Shown here in pieces: positions 15,094 through 24,538 of a stretch of 54,955 nt of DNA (position 1 is its first letter; every line of letters begins with the position of its first letter). Under the pieces are notes generated by a model. That model saw nothing but the letters and a program-made list of their open reading frames with translations, was not told the origin of the DNA and searched no databases. A program made the position numbers and the translations under genes. Location: assembly GCF_001299635.1 (NCBI RefSeq), contig NZ_JRHN01000042.1:1-54955 (forward strand), given 5' to 3'. The DNA is from Clostridioides difficile. Its GTDB lineage: Bacteria > Bacillota > Clostridia > Peptostreptococcales > Peptostreptococcaceae.

Positions 15094-16014
15094 TTATAAA
15101 TTCAATAATTCTTTTTTCTTCTTACTAAATTCTTCTTCTGTTATTGCTCCCATGTCTAATAACTCTTTTAATCCTTTTACTTGTTGTATTGCATCATCAT
15201 TTGATTTTATTTGTTTTTCTTTATTATTTTCTAAATTATTCTTACTTATATTTATTTTTCTCCTTATATTGTCAATAAATTCTTGGCTATGAAAATTAAG
15301 TATTGAATCTTCAGCTATTATTTCCCTTAATTCTCCATGAGAAAAATATTCAATACTTATAAACAACTTTTCAGTTTTACTTTTTTTATTTCCAGTTCCT
15401 GACAACCCACCAACAATTGTTCCCATAGGGCCAAATAAAGTTCCTATAGCTGCTCTTCCAACAACAGACTTATTATTATATGCTATTTCTTTCTCACTAT
15501 ACTTATTTACACTATATAAATCAGAAAATTTAATACGCATTTTTTCTTCTTTTAAAAGTTTGCTCTCAATAACTAAACATGCATTATGGTTGTCAATAAT
15601 TATACTTATTGCTTCACCCCTACAATTAGGAACTCCAACAGAATTATAGTAATCCATCTTCATTACCCCTTGTTTAACTATTTTATTTTTATTTCTTAAT
15701 ATAGTATCTGTCTTTTTATCTTGCATATCTGTTATATTTTGATTAATTATATTGCATATTTTATCTTTTGAGTTACTTTTAAAATACAATACACTTTTTT
15801 TGCTTTCTATAATTAGCATATCATTATCAATAAATACTTTCTCTATATCTAAAAGTTTTATTTCACTAATAGGTACTTGTTGCAATGTATATACAGATAC
15901 TATTTTTTTATCTATATACATAGTACATGTAAGTTCATTGTTAAAATGTGGGTGCCCTTTTATATACATAAGCTTAAAATTCTTTATGTCATCTTTTCGT
16001 TTAAAAAAATTCAT
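15094..16014 (-). CDS. SHOCT-domain protein with glycine-rich segment
   Basis: 306 aa from ATG 16014, chosen for GAGGGGATTAAA upstream. The C-terminus (LKELLDMGAITEEEFSKKKKELL) is a SHOCT motif. A GRAAIGTLFGPMGTIVGGLSG glycine-zipper segment at about residues 188-208 may insert in or associate with membranes. The N-terminal region resembles PH-like beta-rich repeats. It stands between array 3 and the tape-measure gene. Function unknown; likely cargo. Confidence 0.75.
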   Translation of the reverse strand: MNFFKRKDDIKNFKLMYIKGHPHFNNELTCTMYIDKKIVSVYTLQQVPISEIKLLDIEKVFIDNDMLIIESKKSVLYFKSNSKDKICNIINQNITDMQDKKTDTILRNKNKIVKQGVMKMDYYNSVGVPNCRGEAISIIIDNHNACLVIESKLLKEEKMRIKFSDLYSVNKYSEKEIAYNNKSVVGRAAIGTLFGPMGTIVGGLSGTGNKKSKTEKLFISIEYFSHGELREIIAEDSILNFHSQEFIDNIRRKINISKNNLENNKEKQIKSNDDAIQQVKGLKELLDMGAITEEEFSKKKKELLNL

Positions 16015-16098
16015 TTTAATCCCCTCATAAATCAAATCAATAGTCTATAATGTTATTATAACATCTATAAGGAGGATTTTTTTAACAATAATTCGACA

Positions 16099-19000
16099 TT
16101 ATCCAATATCTTGTAATGCTTCTCTTAGCTCATTTTCTACTTGAGACAATATTTCTTGTATCATTTCTTCTTTGTTATTGTTGTCTTGAATATTTATAGA
16201 TATTCCACCAACATTAACCGCATTGCTTCCACTAGAAATTATGTTTTGTGGTTGAGCTTCTTGATAAATTCTATTTTCTGTATTATTAAATTCTTCTTGT
16301 CTAGTAGGAAAATCCCTAACATTATTAATAATATTAGAAGTACTATTTTGAACACTACTTGTAGAATTAAAGCTAGTTCCTAATTTTTGAGATATTGGAA
16401 TTACATTATTACTTGCTTTAGTTCTAAGTATTTGCCCTGCTTGTTCATATAAACTTAATGCTCTACTTCTCTTGCTATTAGAAAGAGGAATGACCATTTC
16501 AGGACCTGCTTCTCCACAAATACTTGGTTTACTTGCAACACCACCATCTGCAAAATGGTCTAGTATATTGCTTACTCCACTCTTTACTATACTTACAAAA
16601 CCGGTTATTTTGGTAGAAAGTTTCTTTTTAAGAGAATCCCACGCTGATTTAATTGAATCCACTTTGCTTTTAAATCCATTTTCTACAAGACTTACAAATC
16701 CACTTATTTTTCCAGATAATTTAATCTTTAATCCTTGCCACCATAAACCAACTTGTTGGACTTTTTGTTGAAAACCATTACTTATAAAACTAACAAATCC
16801 ACTTATTTTTTGACTTACATTAGCTTTTAAATCAGTCCACCATTGTTTTATTTGCCCTACTTTTTCTGAAAATCCATTATCAATAAAATTTACAACTGCT
16901 TTAAGTGGTGCTCCTAAAACCCCTTTTACACCTTCCCATAATGATTTAACTACATCTCCAATACCTTTGAAAGCATCAGAAAATCCTTGTTTTATTTTTT
17001 CACCATCACCACTAATTATTCCACCTATGATTTCAAATATTCCTTTTACTATATCAATTACACCTTTTATAGCACCTGCCACAGTGTTTATAATGGATGT
17101 AATTGCATTAATAACAGAAGTTATAACTAAAACTATAGAGGTCGCTACACCTTTAAGTAACCCTCCCCCTATATCTCCGAAAGTAGATACTAAGGAATCT
17201 TTTATCTGCTTTAAATAGTCTATAAAAGGTTTTGCTGCTTCTTTTAATTGATTGAAAGCATTTCCTAGCTCTTTGAAAGATGTTCCTACACTTTGTGTTG
17301 ATTGTTTTAACTCATCCATATTAGTTTTAGTTGTTTTAGTTGTTCCATCATCTTTAACAGGCTTAAATAAATTTGAAAAGAAATCTTTTATTCCACTAAA
17401 TGCCTCTTTTATTGGTTCGAGAGCTTTTCCTAACTCTGCAAAACTAGATTTTAAGTTATCAAAAACTGGTTTTAAACTTTCTTTCGTTTCTAAAACTTTT
17501 TGTTTTAAATTTTCGAAAGGTGTTTTGATATTTTCATCAAATACATTTTTTAAACTTCCAAAAGCTTCTTTTATACTGTCCAAAGAGCCCCCAAAAGTTT
17601 CTTTAAGATTAGAAAAAGATTGTTTAAATGTATCTATAGCAGGTTTTATGCCTTCTAAAAGTTTATTTTTTAATTCCGTTGCTTTGTCACCTACAAAAGA
17701 AATTATATTATTAAATACTTCTGTTGCAGATGTTTTGAGTTCTTCAAATTTCTCTTTAATTTTCCCAATACCTTCACCTATTTTTTGACCTAATGAGCTT
17801 ATATATGCTTTTGCTCCGTTTGATGAAGCTTGTAACTCGTTTGATGCTTTCTCTCCAGATAAATTGACAGGTTGAACTTTTGGAGCTGCTTTAGCAGGAT
17901 TTTTTAAGAAATCTTTTAATTCATTCCATTTTTTCTTTATACCTTCCACTTTTTTACCAAACTTAGTATCCAAAATATCGACTACAGCTTGGATTGGTGA
18001 TGTCACAAAATCTATTAATCCACTCCATAATGATTTAACAATATTTATAACCCCTTTAAAAATAGTTTTAAACCCATTAGAAACTTGGCTCATATCTCCA
18101 TTTATAAATCCTTTAGCTATATCAGCTATTCCTTTAAATACATCTATTAATCCATTTACTACTCTTGTTATTGTATTCACTATAGCTATTATCTTATTAA
18201 TAATCACATTGAACGAATATATAAATTTTATTATAAAAACTGTTGCCAAAAATTTTATAACTGGTGATAATGCATTTATAAACATTGAGCTTAATTTAGA
18301 AAAAGTTAAAAACAAAGGTTTTAACGCACTTATAAGTTCTTTAAATTTACTTTTTATTTGTTCTATAAAAGGATTTAAAGATTTTAAAAAATTAGATATT
18401 GATTTTCCTATGTTTTTAATACTGCTCCTAAACGTTTCAGATTTTTGATAAGCAAGTAAAAATGTTCCTGCTAACACACTTATGGCTAAAACTATTGCAC
18501 CAATAGGTCCAAGAATCCCAACTATTCCCCCAATTAGTGTTGATGCTGTAGCTATCTTTGTAATTATACTTATTACACTAGAAATTACTGTTAAAGCTTT
18601 AAAAGCCATAAATCCAGCAACAACAACACCAATAATAGAAATCACACCTTGTAAAACACTTTTAATTTTATCAAAGTTATTTATAAAATTACTCACAAAG
18701 TTTACAATTGAATCACCAACTTTAGGCATACTACTAATTATATTTTTCATAAAGTTTCTTGTTACTGGACCTAATTTTTCTCCTATACTAATTTTTACAT
18801 CATTTATAGTGTTTTTTAATTTAGCGAACTGCCCATTCAAGGAATCCATCTTCATGTCAGCTATTCTTTTAGCTTCTTCCTCGCTTTCAGCTATGGCTTT
18901 TTTTAGTTTATTGTAGTCACTTTCACTAGCATTTACTATTGCAGCCCAACCACTTGAAGCATTAGCTCCTACTATATCTCCTAAAGCTCCTACTTTTTTC

Positions 19001-19383
19001 GTGTCACTAAGCTTACTAAGTTTATTTCTAAGTTCATCTATTGTTGCAGCTAAATCTAAGCTTCCACTTTTAGTTGTTTTCATTTCTATTCCATATTTTC
19101 TCATAGCTGTTGCGGCTCTCTTAGGCTCATTTATAAGTCTTAAAAGCCCCATCCTTAAAGAAGTCCCTGCCTGACTTCCTTTGATAGCGCTACTCGCCAT
19201 TAAACCTGTTGCCAGAGCTATATCCTTCATAGGTACACCTAATGAACCTCCTAGAGAGCCAATGAATTTAAGTGTTTCCCCAAATAACTCAACATTGGTG
19301 TTAGAGTTTGTTATAGTTGCAGCCATAATGTCAACGAATTGTCCTGTATCTTTAGCAGTCATTCCTAACGCAGTTAATCCATC
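16099..19383 (-). CDS. Tape measure protein, exon 2 (C-terminal 1094 aa)
   Basis: It continues the tape-measure frame after the intron, beginning DGLTALGMTAKDTGQFVDIM, which completes the TP901-like core (NVELFGETLKFIGSLG, ALATGLMASSAIKGSQAG). It includes hydrophobic segments (about residues 248-310), long coiled-coil stretches, and a C-terminal series of related 30-35-residue units (SQKISGFVSFISNGFQQKV, SGKISGFVSLVENGFKSKV). The end has AGPEMVIPLSNSKRSRAL, usual for tape measures. The protein sets tail length and takes part in DNA delivery. An ATG at 19386 made from intron sequence could give a truncated product if splicing fails. Confidence 0.93.
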   Translation of the reverse strand, partial: DGLTALGMTAKDTGQFVDIMAATITNSNTNVELFGETLKFIGSLGGSLGVPMKDIALATGLMASSAIKGSQAGTSLRMGLLRLINEPKRAATAMRKYGIEMKTTKSGSLDLAATIDELRNKLSKLSDTKKVGALGDIVGANASSGWAAIVNASESDYNKLKKAIAESEEEAKRIADMKMDSLNGQFAKLKNTINDVKISIGEKLGPVTRNFMKNIISSMPKVGDSIVNFVSNFINNFDKIKSVLQGVISIIGVVVAGFMAFKALTVISSVISIITKIATASTLIGGIVGILGPIGAIVLAISVLAGTFLLAYQKSETFRSSIKNIGKSISNFLKSLNPFIEQIKSKFKELISALKPLFLTFSKLSSMFINALSPVIKFLATVFIIKFIYSFNVIINKIIAIVNTITRVVNGLIDVFKGIADIAKGFINGDMSQVSNGFKTIFKGVINIVKSLWSGLIDFVTSPIQAVVDILDTKFGKKVEGIKKKWNELKDFLKNPAKAAPKVQPVNLSGEKASNELQASSNGAKAYISSLGQKIGEGIGKIKEKFEELKTSATEVFNNIISFVGDKATELKNKLLEGIKPAIDTFKQSFSNLKETFGGSLDSIKEAFGSLKNVFDENIKTPFENLKQKVLETKESLKPVFDNLKSSFAELGKALEPIKEAFSGIKDFFSNLFKPVKDDGTTKTTKTNMDELKQSTQSVGTSFKELGNAFNQLKEAAKPFIDYLKQIKDSLVSTFGDIGGGLLKGVATSIVLVITSVINAITSIINTVAGAIKGVIDIVKGIFEIIGGIISGDGEKIKQGFSDAFKGIGDVVKSLWEGVKGVLGAPLKAVVNFIDNGFSEKVGQIKQWWTDLKANVSQKISGFVSFISNGFQQKVQQVGLWWQGLKIKLSGKISGFVSLVENGFKSKVDSIKSAWDSLKKKLSTKITGFVSIVKSGVSNILDHFADGGVASKPSICGEAGPEMVIPLSNSKRSRALSLYEQAGQILRTKASNNVIPISQKLGTSFNSTSSVQNSTSNIINNVRDFPTRQEEFNNTENRIYQEAQPQNIISSGSNAVNVGGISINIQDNNNKEEMIQEILSQVENELREALQDIG

Positions 19384-19623
19384 CAATAGTTATTATCTCT
19401 AAGCTTTTTATCTTAGACTCTAGAAGTTTCCCTCATTTTCATCGGCTTGTCTTTTCAAGCCTAGTTTGGCGTACATTTTCACCCTCGTCTAATTCGTTAG
19501 GGTGTTCGGCACTCTTGGGAGTATTATATTTATTCAACTCCTACGCTCTACGGTGTATTACAACCTTTCGTAATCTGTAATATTACCTCGGTACTTTCAT
19601 ATTCTTATTAAAAAACTTTAGTA

Positions 19624-19655
19624 TAATAAAAAGCATCTTAAAATTTAAGATGCTT
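19624..19655 (-). terminator. Terminator-like palindrome inside the intron
   Basis: AAGCATCTTAAA / TTTAAGATGCTT, a perfect palindrome (19631-19655), followed on the minus strand by TTTTTATT. It covers the HNH stop codon. Confidence 0.75.
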
Positions 19656-20523
19656 GATTCTTGTTATTTTTCATAAATTCTTCAAATTGTTCTTTCTTGT
19701 TATCTCCAAATCCATATAAATTGTGAAATTTATTATGGCATATCTCACATAAAGTTACTCCATTATCTACATTAGTTCTTTTCTCTTTGCACCAATTATA
19801 ACCATCTAAATGATGGGCTTCTAAATTTCCACCTTTATCATCACTACAACATTGACAAGTATAATTATCTCTTTCATATACAAGTCTTCTCCATGTGTTA
19901 TACCCATCTATGCATCTTAATTTCACTCTATCTTCTTCACTTAAATCCAATTTGTAAAATGGATTATTTTTTCCTACTAAAATTACTTGTTGATGTTTAG
20001 CTTTACAGTCTTGTGAACAGTAATGATATTTATGAATTTTATATCTATGTCTCTTAACATTTATTTCTTTCCCACAATTATCACAGCTACAATTAATATC
20101 TCCACCTTTGAAATTTGGATTGCTTTCTTTTTTTAGAATTTTCTTTTGATGTTCTGCTTTACATATCTGAGAACAATAAAAGTTTTTTTTAGTTGTACCA
20201 TCAGAATTTTTAATAGTACATTTAAGTATATTAATTTTTTTTCCACAATTACTACACTTAACATCAATATTAGCTTTTTTAAAGTTAGGATTACTTTCTC
20301 CTTTTAATGTTAGCTTTTGGTGTTTAGACCTGCATTCAGATGAACAATAATGGTGCTTTGACCTTTCTATCTCATATGGTCTTTTTTCTATTTTTTTGCC
20401 ACAATAATCACATTTTGTTATTACTTTCGGAAACTTTAATTCATTGGAACATTTCCTTGAACAACACTTCTGATTAACCTTTCCATTAAATTCTTTCCCA
20501 CAATTTTTACATAGATTTTTCAT
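19645..20523 (-). CDS. Intron-encoded HNH homing endonuclease with zinc-finger repeats
   Basis: 292 aa. Four cysteine-rich modules of the form CxxCGK...YCSxxCxxxHQ occupy residues about 5-175, separated by SNPNFK linkers. The HNH nuclease is at about 215-272 (YERDNYTCQCC, EAHHLDGYNW, LCEICHNKFHNLYG). Start ATG has GGAGGTATTTAAAA upstream. Such enzymes cut intron-less alleles and spread the intron; the cysteine modules probably recognise DNA. Confidence 0.9.
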   Translation of the reverse strand: MKNLCKNCGKEFNGKVNQKCCSRKCSNELKFPKVITKCDYCGKKIEKRPYEIERSKHHYCSSECRSKHQKLTLKGESNPNFKKANIDVKCSNCGKKINILKCTIKNSDGTTKKNFYCSQICKAEHQKKILKKESNPNFKGGDINCSCDNCGKEINVKRHRYKIHKYHYCSQDCKAKHQQVILVGKNNPFYKLDLSEEDRVKLRCIDGYNTWRRLVYERDNYTCQCCSDDKGGNLEAHHLDGYNWCKEKRTNVDNGVTLCEICHNKFHNLYGFGDNKKEQFEEFMKNNKNQAS

Positions 20524-20726
20524 TTTTAAATACCTCCGCAGTATTTTTCCTACTTAATTTATAAAAGGGAAGAAGTCTCGGAAATACTCCTTTTCAATTA
20601 GGCTCGCGACTTCCTAATCTATCCCTATAAATATTATACTATAAATTATCAATTAGAACTTAGAATCTACCGATTTTGCCGAATGTTTTATGCTATAGAT
20701 TTCTCCATAACCGACCAATGTATTTC

Positions 20727-21731
20727 AGTCACAATATCAGACGTTAGTGCCAAATCTGTTCCTCCTGTTGCTGCTAAATTCAAGATGCCTGGCATACCTT
20801 CGATAATCTGATTAGTTTTCCAACCTGCCATACCTGCATAATACATTGCATCAGCCACTTCCCTAGCTGAATATGCAGTTGTTTTTCCAAGTTGTCTAGC
20901 TTTATTTGTTAAACTTTCTATTTCTTTTCCGCTTGCTCCTGTGACAGCTTGAACATTTTTCATTCCTTGTTCAAAATTAGCAAAAGTTTTTATAGAAGAA
21001 CCAAACCCTATACCTCCAAGTGCAACAGTAATTGCTGTTGTTAATTGAGCGAATTTACTTATTGCTCCACTTATAAATGAATCTATTTTACTTCCAATAC
21101 CACTCAAAGTTGGACTAGCTTCATCTTTTAATTTTACAATTGCTTGATAAGTCTTATTAGAAAACTCTTGTAATTTACTCTTAGTACGAGAAATAGCATT
21201 TAATGCTTCTTCACCTTTTGCTTTAATATTTATTATTGTGTTGTTTTTGAGTTCTCCTAACTTACTTCTAGTTTGAGAAATAACTCTTAGTGCTGGGTCA
21301 GCTTTCATATTCAAGCTAATTATTGTAGCCACAGTCAAATTTTGTACCTTTGCCTTTACTTTATCTACAATTTGACTAGCTTTGTCTCTAGCTTTTAACA
21401 AAACTTCTCTTTGTCTACTTGTAAGTAAACTATTTACTTTATTTTTAACTCTATTTACAACGCTAGATGCTCTATCTTTTGCGTTTATAGTTGTAGATAT
21501 TGTTCTACTCACTCTTTTCAAGTTGTTGCTAATTCTATTTACAACACTAGACGTTTTATCTTGAGCTTGGATGGCTGGATTAGCTTTTATCCTATTAAGT
21601 GCTTTCATCCTTTTTTCAGTTTGCTTCATGTATCTTTCCATAGCACTTAATTTATTTTTAGTTTGTTCATCTCCTGTAATATCAATAACAACATCAATGT
21701 GATACATCTCTTTTTTAGCTATTTCTCTCAC
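20727..21731 (-). CDS. Tape measure protein, exon 1 (N-terminal 335 aa)
   Basis: Residues 1-215 hold repeated segments (KDRASSVVNRVKNKVNSL, RDKASQIVDKVKAKVQNL, TRSKLGELKN, TKSKLQEFSN), followed by the TP901 tape-measure core (FEQGMKNVQAVTGASGKEIE, ATGGTDLALTSDIVT). Without splicing the frame runs 13 codons into the intron and stops at 20688. The start is uncertain: GTG 21731 or ATG at 21707. Confidence 0.9.
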
Positions 21732-21750
21732 CTCGCTTTCGGTTTAAATT

Positions 21751-22385
21751 TTATTTCTTTTTCATAGCTTTGTTTTCTTGCTCTATTTCATGTTGAGTAA
21801 AAACTCTAAGAAGCTGTTGAGGTGTTTTCTCTCTTTTTAGAAAATCTTCAGGAAGAACACTATGTTTAACATATGCATTATATAAAATAGTAATCTCCCC
21901 ACCTCTTTTTATTAGTTTTTTATATCATCATCACTTAATTCTTCATAAAATCCAGATAACTCTAGTACTTCATCACTAATTAATGCGATTTCACCTGCTA
22001 AAAACTTTCTTCTTATAAATTCCACCCCACTAGAAACATTCATAGAATTAAGAAGCCTTGCATCGCCAAAATTAGGAACTATTGTAGCTTTTTCTATTAG
22101 AGCTATATTAAATTCATCTTCCATTAGTTTACTTTCCCTTCTACCCCTTACCTTAGTAACTTTTGTATATTTTTTCTGCAATGCACTTATCTCTTTTTCT
22201 GTTAAAGCTCTAAGTGTGAGTGGTATATCTAACCTTTTTACAAAAATAGTTTTTTCAGGTAATATAGCATCCTCTGTTAATTTCATGATTATATTATCTT
22301 CTTGTTGCTTTGCTATTTCATCTTTAGTAAGCTCTCTTTCTTCTTCTATTCCTTCATTTAAAAATTCTTTATCTAAGTTTACCAT
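21751..22385 (-). CDS. Tail assembly chaperone, long form by -1 frameshift
   Basis: The slippery heptamer A AAA AAC (plus 21915-21921) lies in the last two codons of the 157-aa chaperone. A -1 shift reads past the stop and adds 54 aa (LIKRGGEITILYNAYVKHSV ... AMKKK). The downstream frame has no good start codon of its own. This is the gpG/gpGT scheme of tail chaperones and places the extension just before the tape-measure gene, as in other long-tailed phages. Confidence 0.85.
21912..22385 (-). CDS. xkdN: Tail assembly chaperone, short form (XkdN-like)
   Basis: 157 aa: LTLRALTEKEISALQKKYTKV and VEFIRRKFLAGEIALISDEVLELSGFYEE are typical of the XkdN-like chaperone family. It binds the tape measure while the tube assembles. 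GGAGG lies before ATG. Confidence 0.88.
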   Translation of the reverse strand: MVNLDKEFLNEGIEEERELTKDEIAKQQEDNIIMKLTEDAILPEKTIFVKRLDIPLTLRALTEKEISALQKKYTKVTKVRGRRESKLMEDEFNIALIEKATIVPNFGDARLLNSMNVSSGVEFIRRKFLAGEIALISDEVLELSGFYEELSDDDIKN

Positions 22386-22413
22386 TTTTAACTTCCTCCG
22401 ATTTTATAGTTTT

Positions 22414-22450
22414 ATAAAAAGCTACACATAAAATTAATTACGTGTAGCTT
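22414..22450 (-). terminator. Terminator between tube and chaperone genes
   Basis: AAGCTACAC / GTGTAGCTT (9 bp), then TTTTTAT on the minus strand. It would give more tube and sheath transcript than chaperone and tape-measure transcript. Confidence 0.82.
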
Positions 22451-22461
22451 AAATTTATTTA

Positions 22462-22884
22462 TTATGCTATTTCATCTAACAACTCATATCCTTCAAAAGT
22501 TCCATCTATTTGTATTTCTATATTTTCATCAGATTTTATGCTTGCTAGTTGTATTTTATCTACCATACAATTTTTATATCTAATTCTTTCATATCCAATT
22601 AGCCCAGGATTTTCTATTTCTGTAATTATTTCAAATTTATTAAATCCTTTTTTAATCCATTTAGATGTAGTTTTAAGTACAGTAAAAGAGAAAGTACCTT
22701 TTTGAGTAGATGCTTTATTAAGTTCCCATTTGCAACCAATTACTCTAAAAGTCTTTTTATCATTTTCTACCTCAGCTGTAAATTCTGTTCCATATCCTTC
22801 TTCTTCTCCATCAATTATTATTCTAGCATTTGAACCATCAACAACATTTGCAGCATCTATAATATTTTCATCATATTTCCCCAT
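22462..22884 (-). CDS. xkdM: Tail tube protein (XkdM-like)
   Basis: 140 aa. Contains NVVDGSNARIIIDGEEEGYG, WELNKASTQKGTFSFTVLKT and EIQIDGTFEGYELL, typical of the XkdM tube family that polymerises inside the sheath. AAGGAGGTTATAAAGT precedes ATG. It directly follows the sheath gene. Confidence 0.93.
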   Translation of the reverse strand: MGKYDENIIDAANVVDGSNARIIIDGEEEGYGTEFTAEVENDKKTFRVIGCKWELNKASTQKGTFSFTVLKTTSKWIKKGFNKFEIITEIENPGLIGYERIRYKNCMVDKIQLASIKSDENIEIQIDGTFEGYELLDEIA

Positions 22885-22899
22885 ACTTTATAACCTCCT

Positions 22900-24321
22900 T
22901 TATCCTAAATAACCAGTTCCATAAATTTTCTTCATTACATCAACCTTAATAGCATCCCATTTCCAATAGAACTCATCTGCTTTGGCAGTTGCTTGAAGTT
23001 CTGTATCTATATCAACATTAAATTCTGATATGATGCCCTGTGACATCAATTCTTCAAAATATTTCTTTAATGCACATATAACAGTTGTCTGCCCTGTTGC
23101 ATCATTAAATATTTTCCCTACAAACTCTTTTCTTTTCAATGAGGTATCTTTATTTATAGTGTTAATAAACATAATATTAGATATATATCCCATTGCTTCA
23201 TTCTTATCATCTGTATACTTTTTAAATGTGTTTACATCATCAACTATGATCACGTCTCCATCATCAAAATCAAGTATTAATGTTCCTGACTTTAAGCACT
23301 CTTTAATCTCCGATTGGCTTAGACGTGGTTCTACTTCCTCAAATATAGTCTTAGCATTACATATACTACCTGTTATGCCTTTGCTTACTGCTAATGCTCC
23401 TATATAAACAGCTACTTCACTAGGTGTATATTTTATTCCCTCATAATAGGCTGAGCTTCCAATATTAACTATATTTTCATCATTAAAACTTTTTGATTTA
23501 TCATTAATTTGTTTTATATTATCCTCTGTTTTTCCGCCTAGAAATAATAATATATCTTTTCCTAGCTCCTTATTTTTAGCTACCCAAGCTTTTGTAGTTT
23601 CTTGCAAAGCTTCCTCAGCTACACCATCAAGTACAAAAGAATCAAAACTATATCTCTCAAATTCTTCTAATGCTTTTAGATAAGATTCATTTGTTATAGA
23701 TGTACAACCATCATTTCCACCCTCAAGTGCTACATTTACTAAGTTTGCTAATGTTGTATCACTATCAGCTACTTTAGTTGCCATTACATACTCATTATCT
23801 AAATTTGAGTTTATTTCTAGTACTATTTCATCTATAGTGCCTTTAACACTTGAACTAAATAATTGCTTAGTTCCTTCAAAGAAAATAAAATCCTTTTTAT
23901 CTGAATCCACTAAATTAGATTTTATTGTTACATTAAAGTTTCTAGCTGTTGGATACTTAGTTTCTAGCTTAATTACATCTTTTGCAGTATTTTCTGTAGT
24001 ATCTTTTAGTGTTAATGTGCCCTTCTTTTGATTTCCATCTACAAGCCTATATAAAAGTAATTCCTTTACATTCCCTAATAAAGCTAATTTACCTAACTTG
24101 TAAGCTGAATAGTTAATATCATCACCAAATAAAGATTTAAGTTGTCTCAAATCATTTTTTATTGTTATTACCTTGCCTACATCTCCCCAATTAGCCTTAA
24201 TAGGCATTGCTAATCTACCCTTTAAACCTGTATTCGTAGACTTTTCTGCTTGAGTCTTGAACCTGTTATAAAAACCAGGTATCTCCTTTTTTTCTTTTTC
24301 ATTCCATGTACCAGTTGCCAT
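22900..24321 (-). CDS. xkdK: Tail sheath protein (XkdK-like)
   Basis: 473 aa, normal for the family. Motifs: GLKGRLAMPIKANWG, KELLLYRLVDGNQKKGT, PSEVAVYIGALAVSKGITGS and the C-terminal YTDDKNEAMGYISNIMFINT domain. It forms the contractile sheath. It is followed 15 bp later by the tube gene. Confidence 0.95.
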   Translation of the reverse strand: MATGTWNEKEKKEIPGFYNRFKTQAEKSTNTGLKGRLAMPIKANWGDVGKVITIKNDLRQLKSLFGDDINYSAYKLGKLALLGNVKELLLYRLVDGNQKKGTLTLKDTTENTAKDVIKLETKYPTARNFNVTIKSNLVDSDKKDFIFFEGTKQLFSSSVKGTIDEIVLEINSNLDNEYVMATKVADSDTTLANLVNVALEGGNDGCTSITNESYLKALEEFERYSFDSFVLDGVAEEALQETTKAWVAKNKELGKDILLFLGGKTEDNIKQINDKSKSFNDENIVNIGSSAYYEGIKYTPSEVAVYIGALAVSKGITGSICNAKTIFEEVEPRLSQSEIKECLKSGTLILDFDDGDVIIVDDVNTFKKYTDDKNEAMGYISNIMFINTINKDTSLKRKEFVGKIFNDATGQTTVICALKKYFEELMSQGIISEFNVDIDTELQATAKADEFYWKWDAIKVDVMKKIYGTGYLG

Positions 24322-24322
24322 T

Positions 24323-24535
24323 TTACTTCACCTCTCTTTCTAAGAAATCTTTTATAAGCTTCTCGAACTCTACTCTTGTAAGTTCATCTTTCTTACAATT
24401 AAATAAAGCACCTGCCACTACTTCTTTCTTGTAGCCAAGTGCTTCACTATTTTTTAAGAAATCTTCTTTTGAATATTTTTCTTCCTGCTTACTTATATTA
24501 GTCTTTTTATTAATTGTTTCAGCCAACCCTTGCAC
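24323..24535 (-). CDS. Small YqzN/YkzM-like protein
   Basis: 70 aa with YSKEDFLKNSEALGYKKEVVAGAL followed by LTRVEFEKLIKDFLEREVK. This matches the YqzN/YkzM short helical domain found directly before sheath genes in PBSX and skin. Function unknown. Confidence 0.75.
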   Translation of the reverse strand: MQGLAETINKKTNISKQEEKYSKEDFLKNSEALGYKKEVVAGALFNCKKDELTRVEFEKLIKDFLEREVK

Positions 24536-24538
24536 CTC

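Larger units (their letters stand above)
19384..20726 (-). ncRNA. Group I intron in the tape-measure gene
   Basis: Length 1343 nt. The 5' exon ends GTGACT and the intron starts G. Exon GACU pairs with intron GGUC (20716-20713) with the required U-G at the splice site (P1). Intron CAUU (20720-20717) just before GGUC pairs with the first 3'-exon bases GAUG (P10). The intron ends with G (19384). Joining gives ACT-GAT-GGA, so SDIVT continues as DGLTALGM with no frame change (335 + 1094 codons). 3' core hairpins: CACCCT/AGGGTG (19480-19504), GGCTTG/CAAGCC (19444-19461), TCTAAG/CTTAGA (19398-19417, P9-like). I could not fold P3/P7 by hand. Confidence 0.88.

Noticed and set aside
7311-16098. cas genes next to the arrays
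   Set aside because: All coding regions in the block were accounted for; none resembles Cas proteins.
17252-18916. Plus-strand ORFs of 79-178 aa opposite the tape-measure gene
   Set aside because: Shadows of the repetitive tape-measure sequence.
20688-20726. Extension of tape-measure exon 1 to the stop at 20688
   Set aside because: These codons lie inside the group I intron; the residues do not continue the TP901 core.
19384-20726. IStron (group I intron plus IS605-like transposase)
   Set aside because: C. difficile has such elements, but here the encoded protein is an HNH endonuclease and no TnpA/TnpB-like frame is present.
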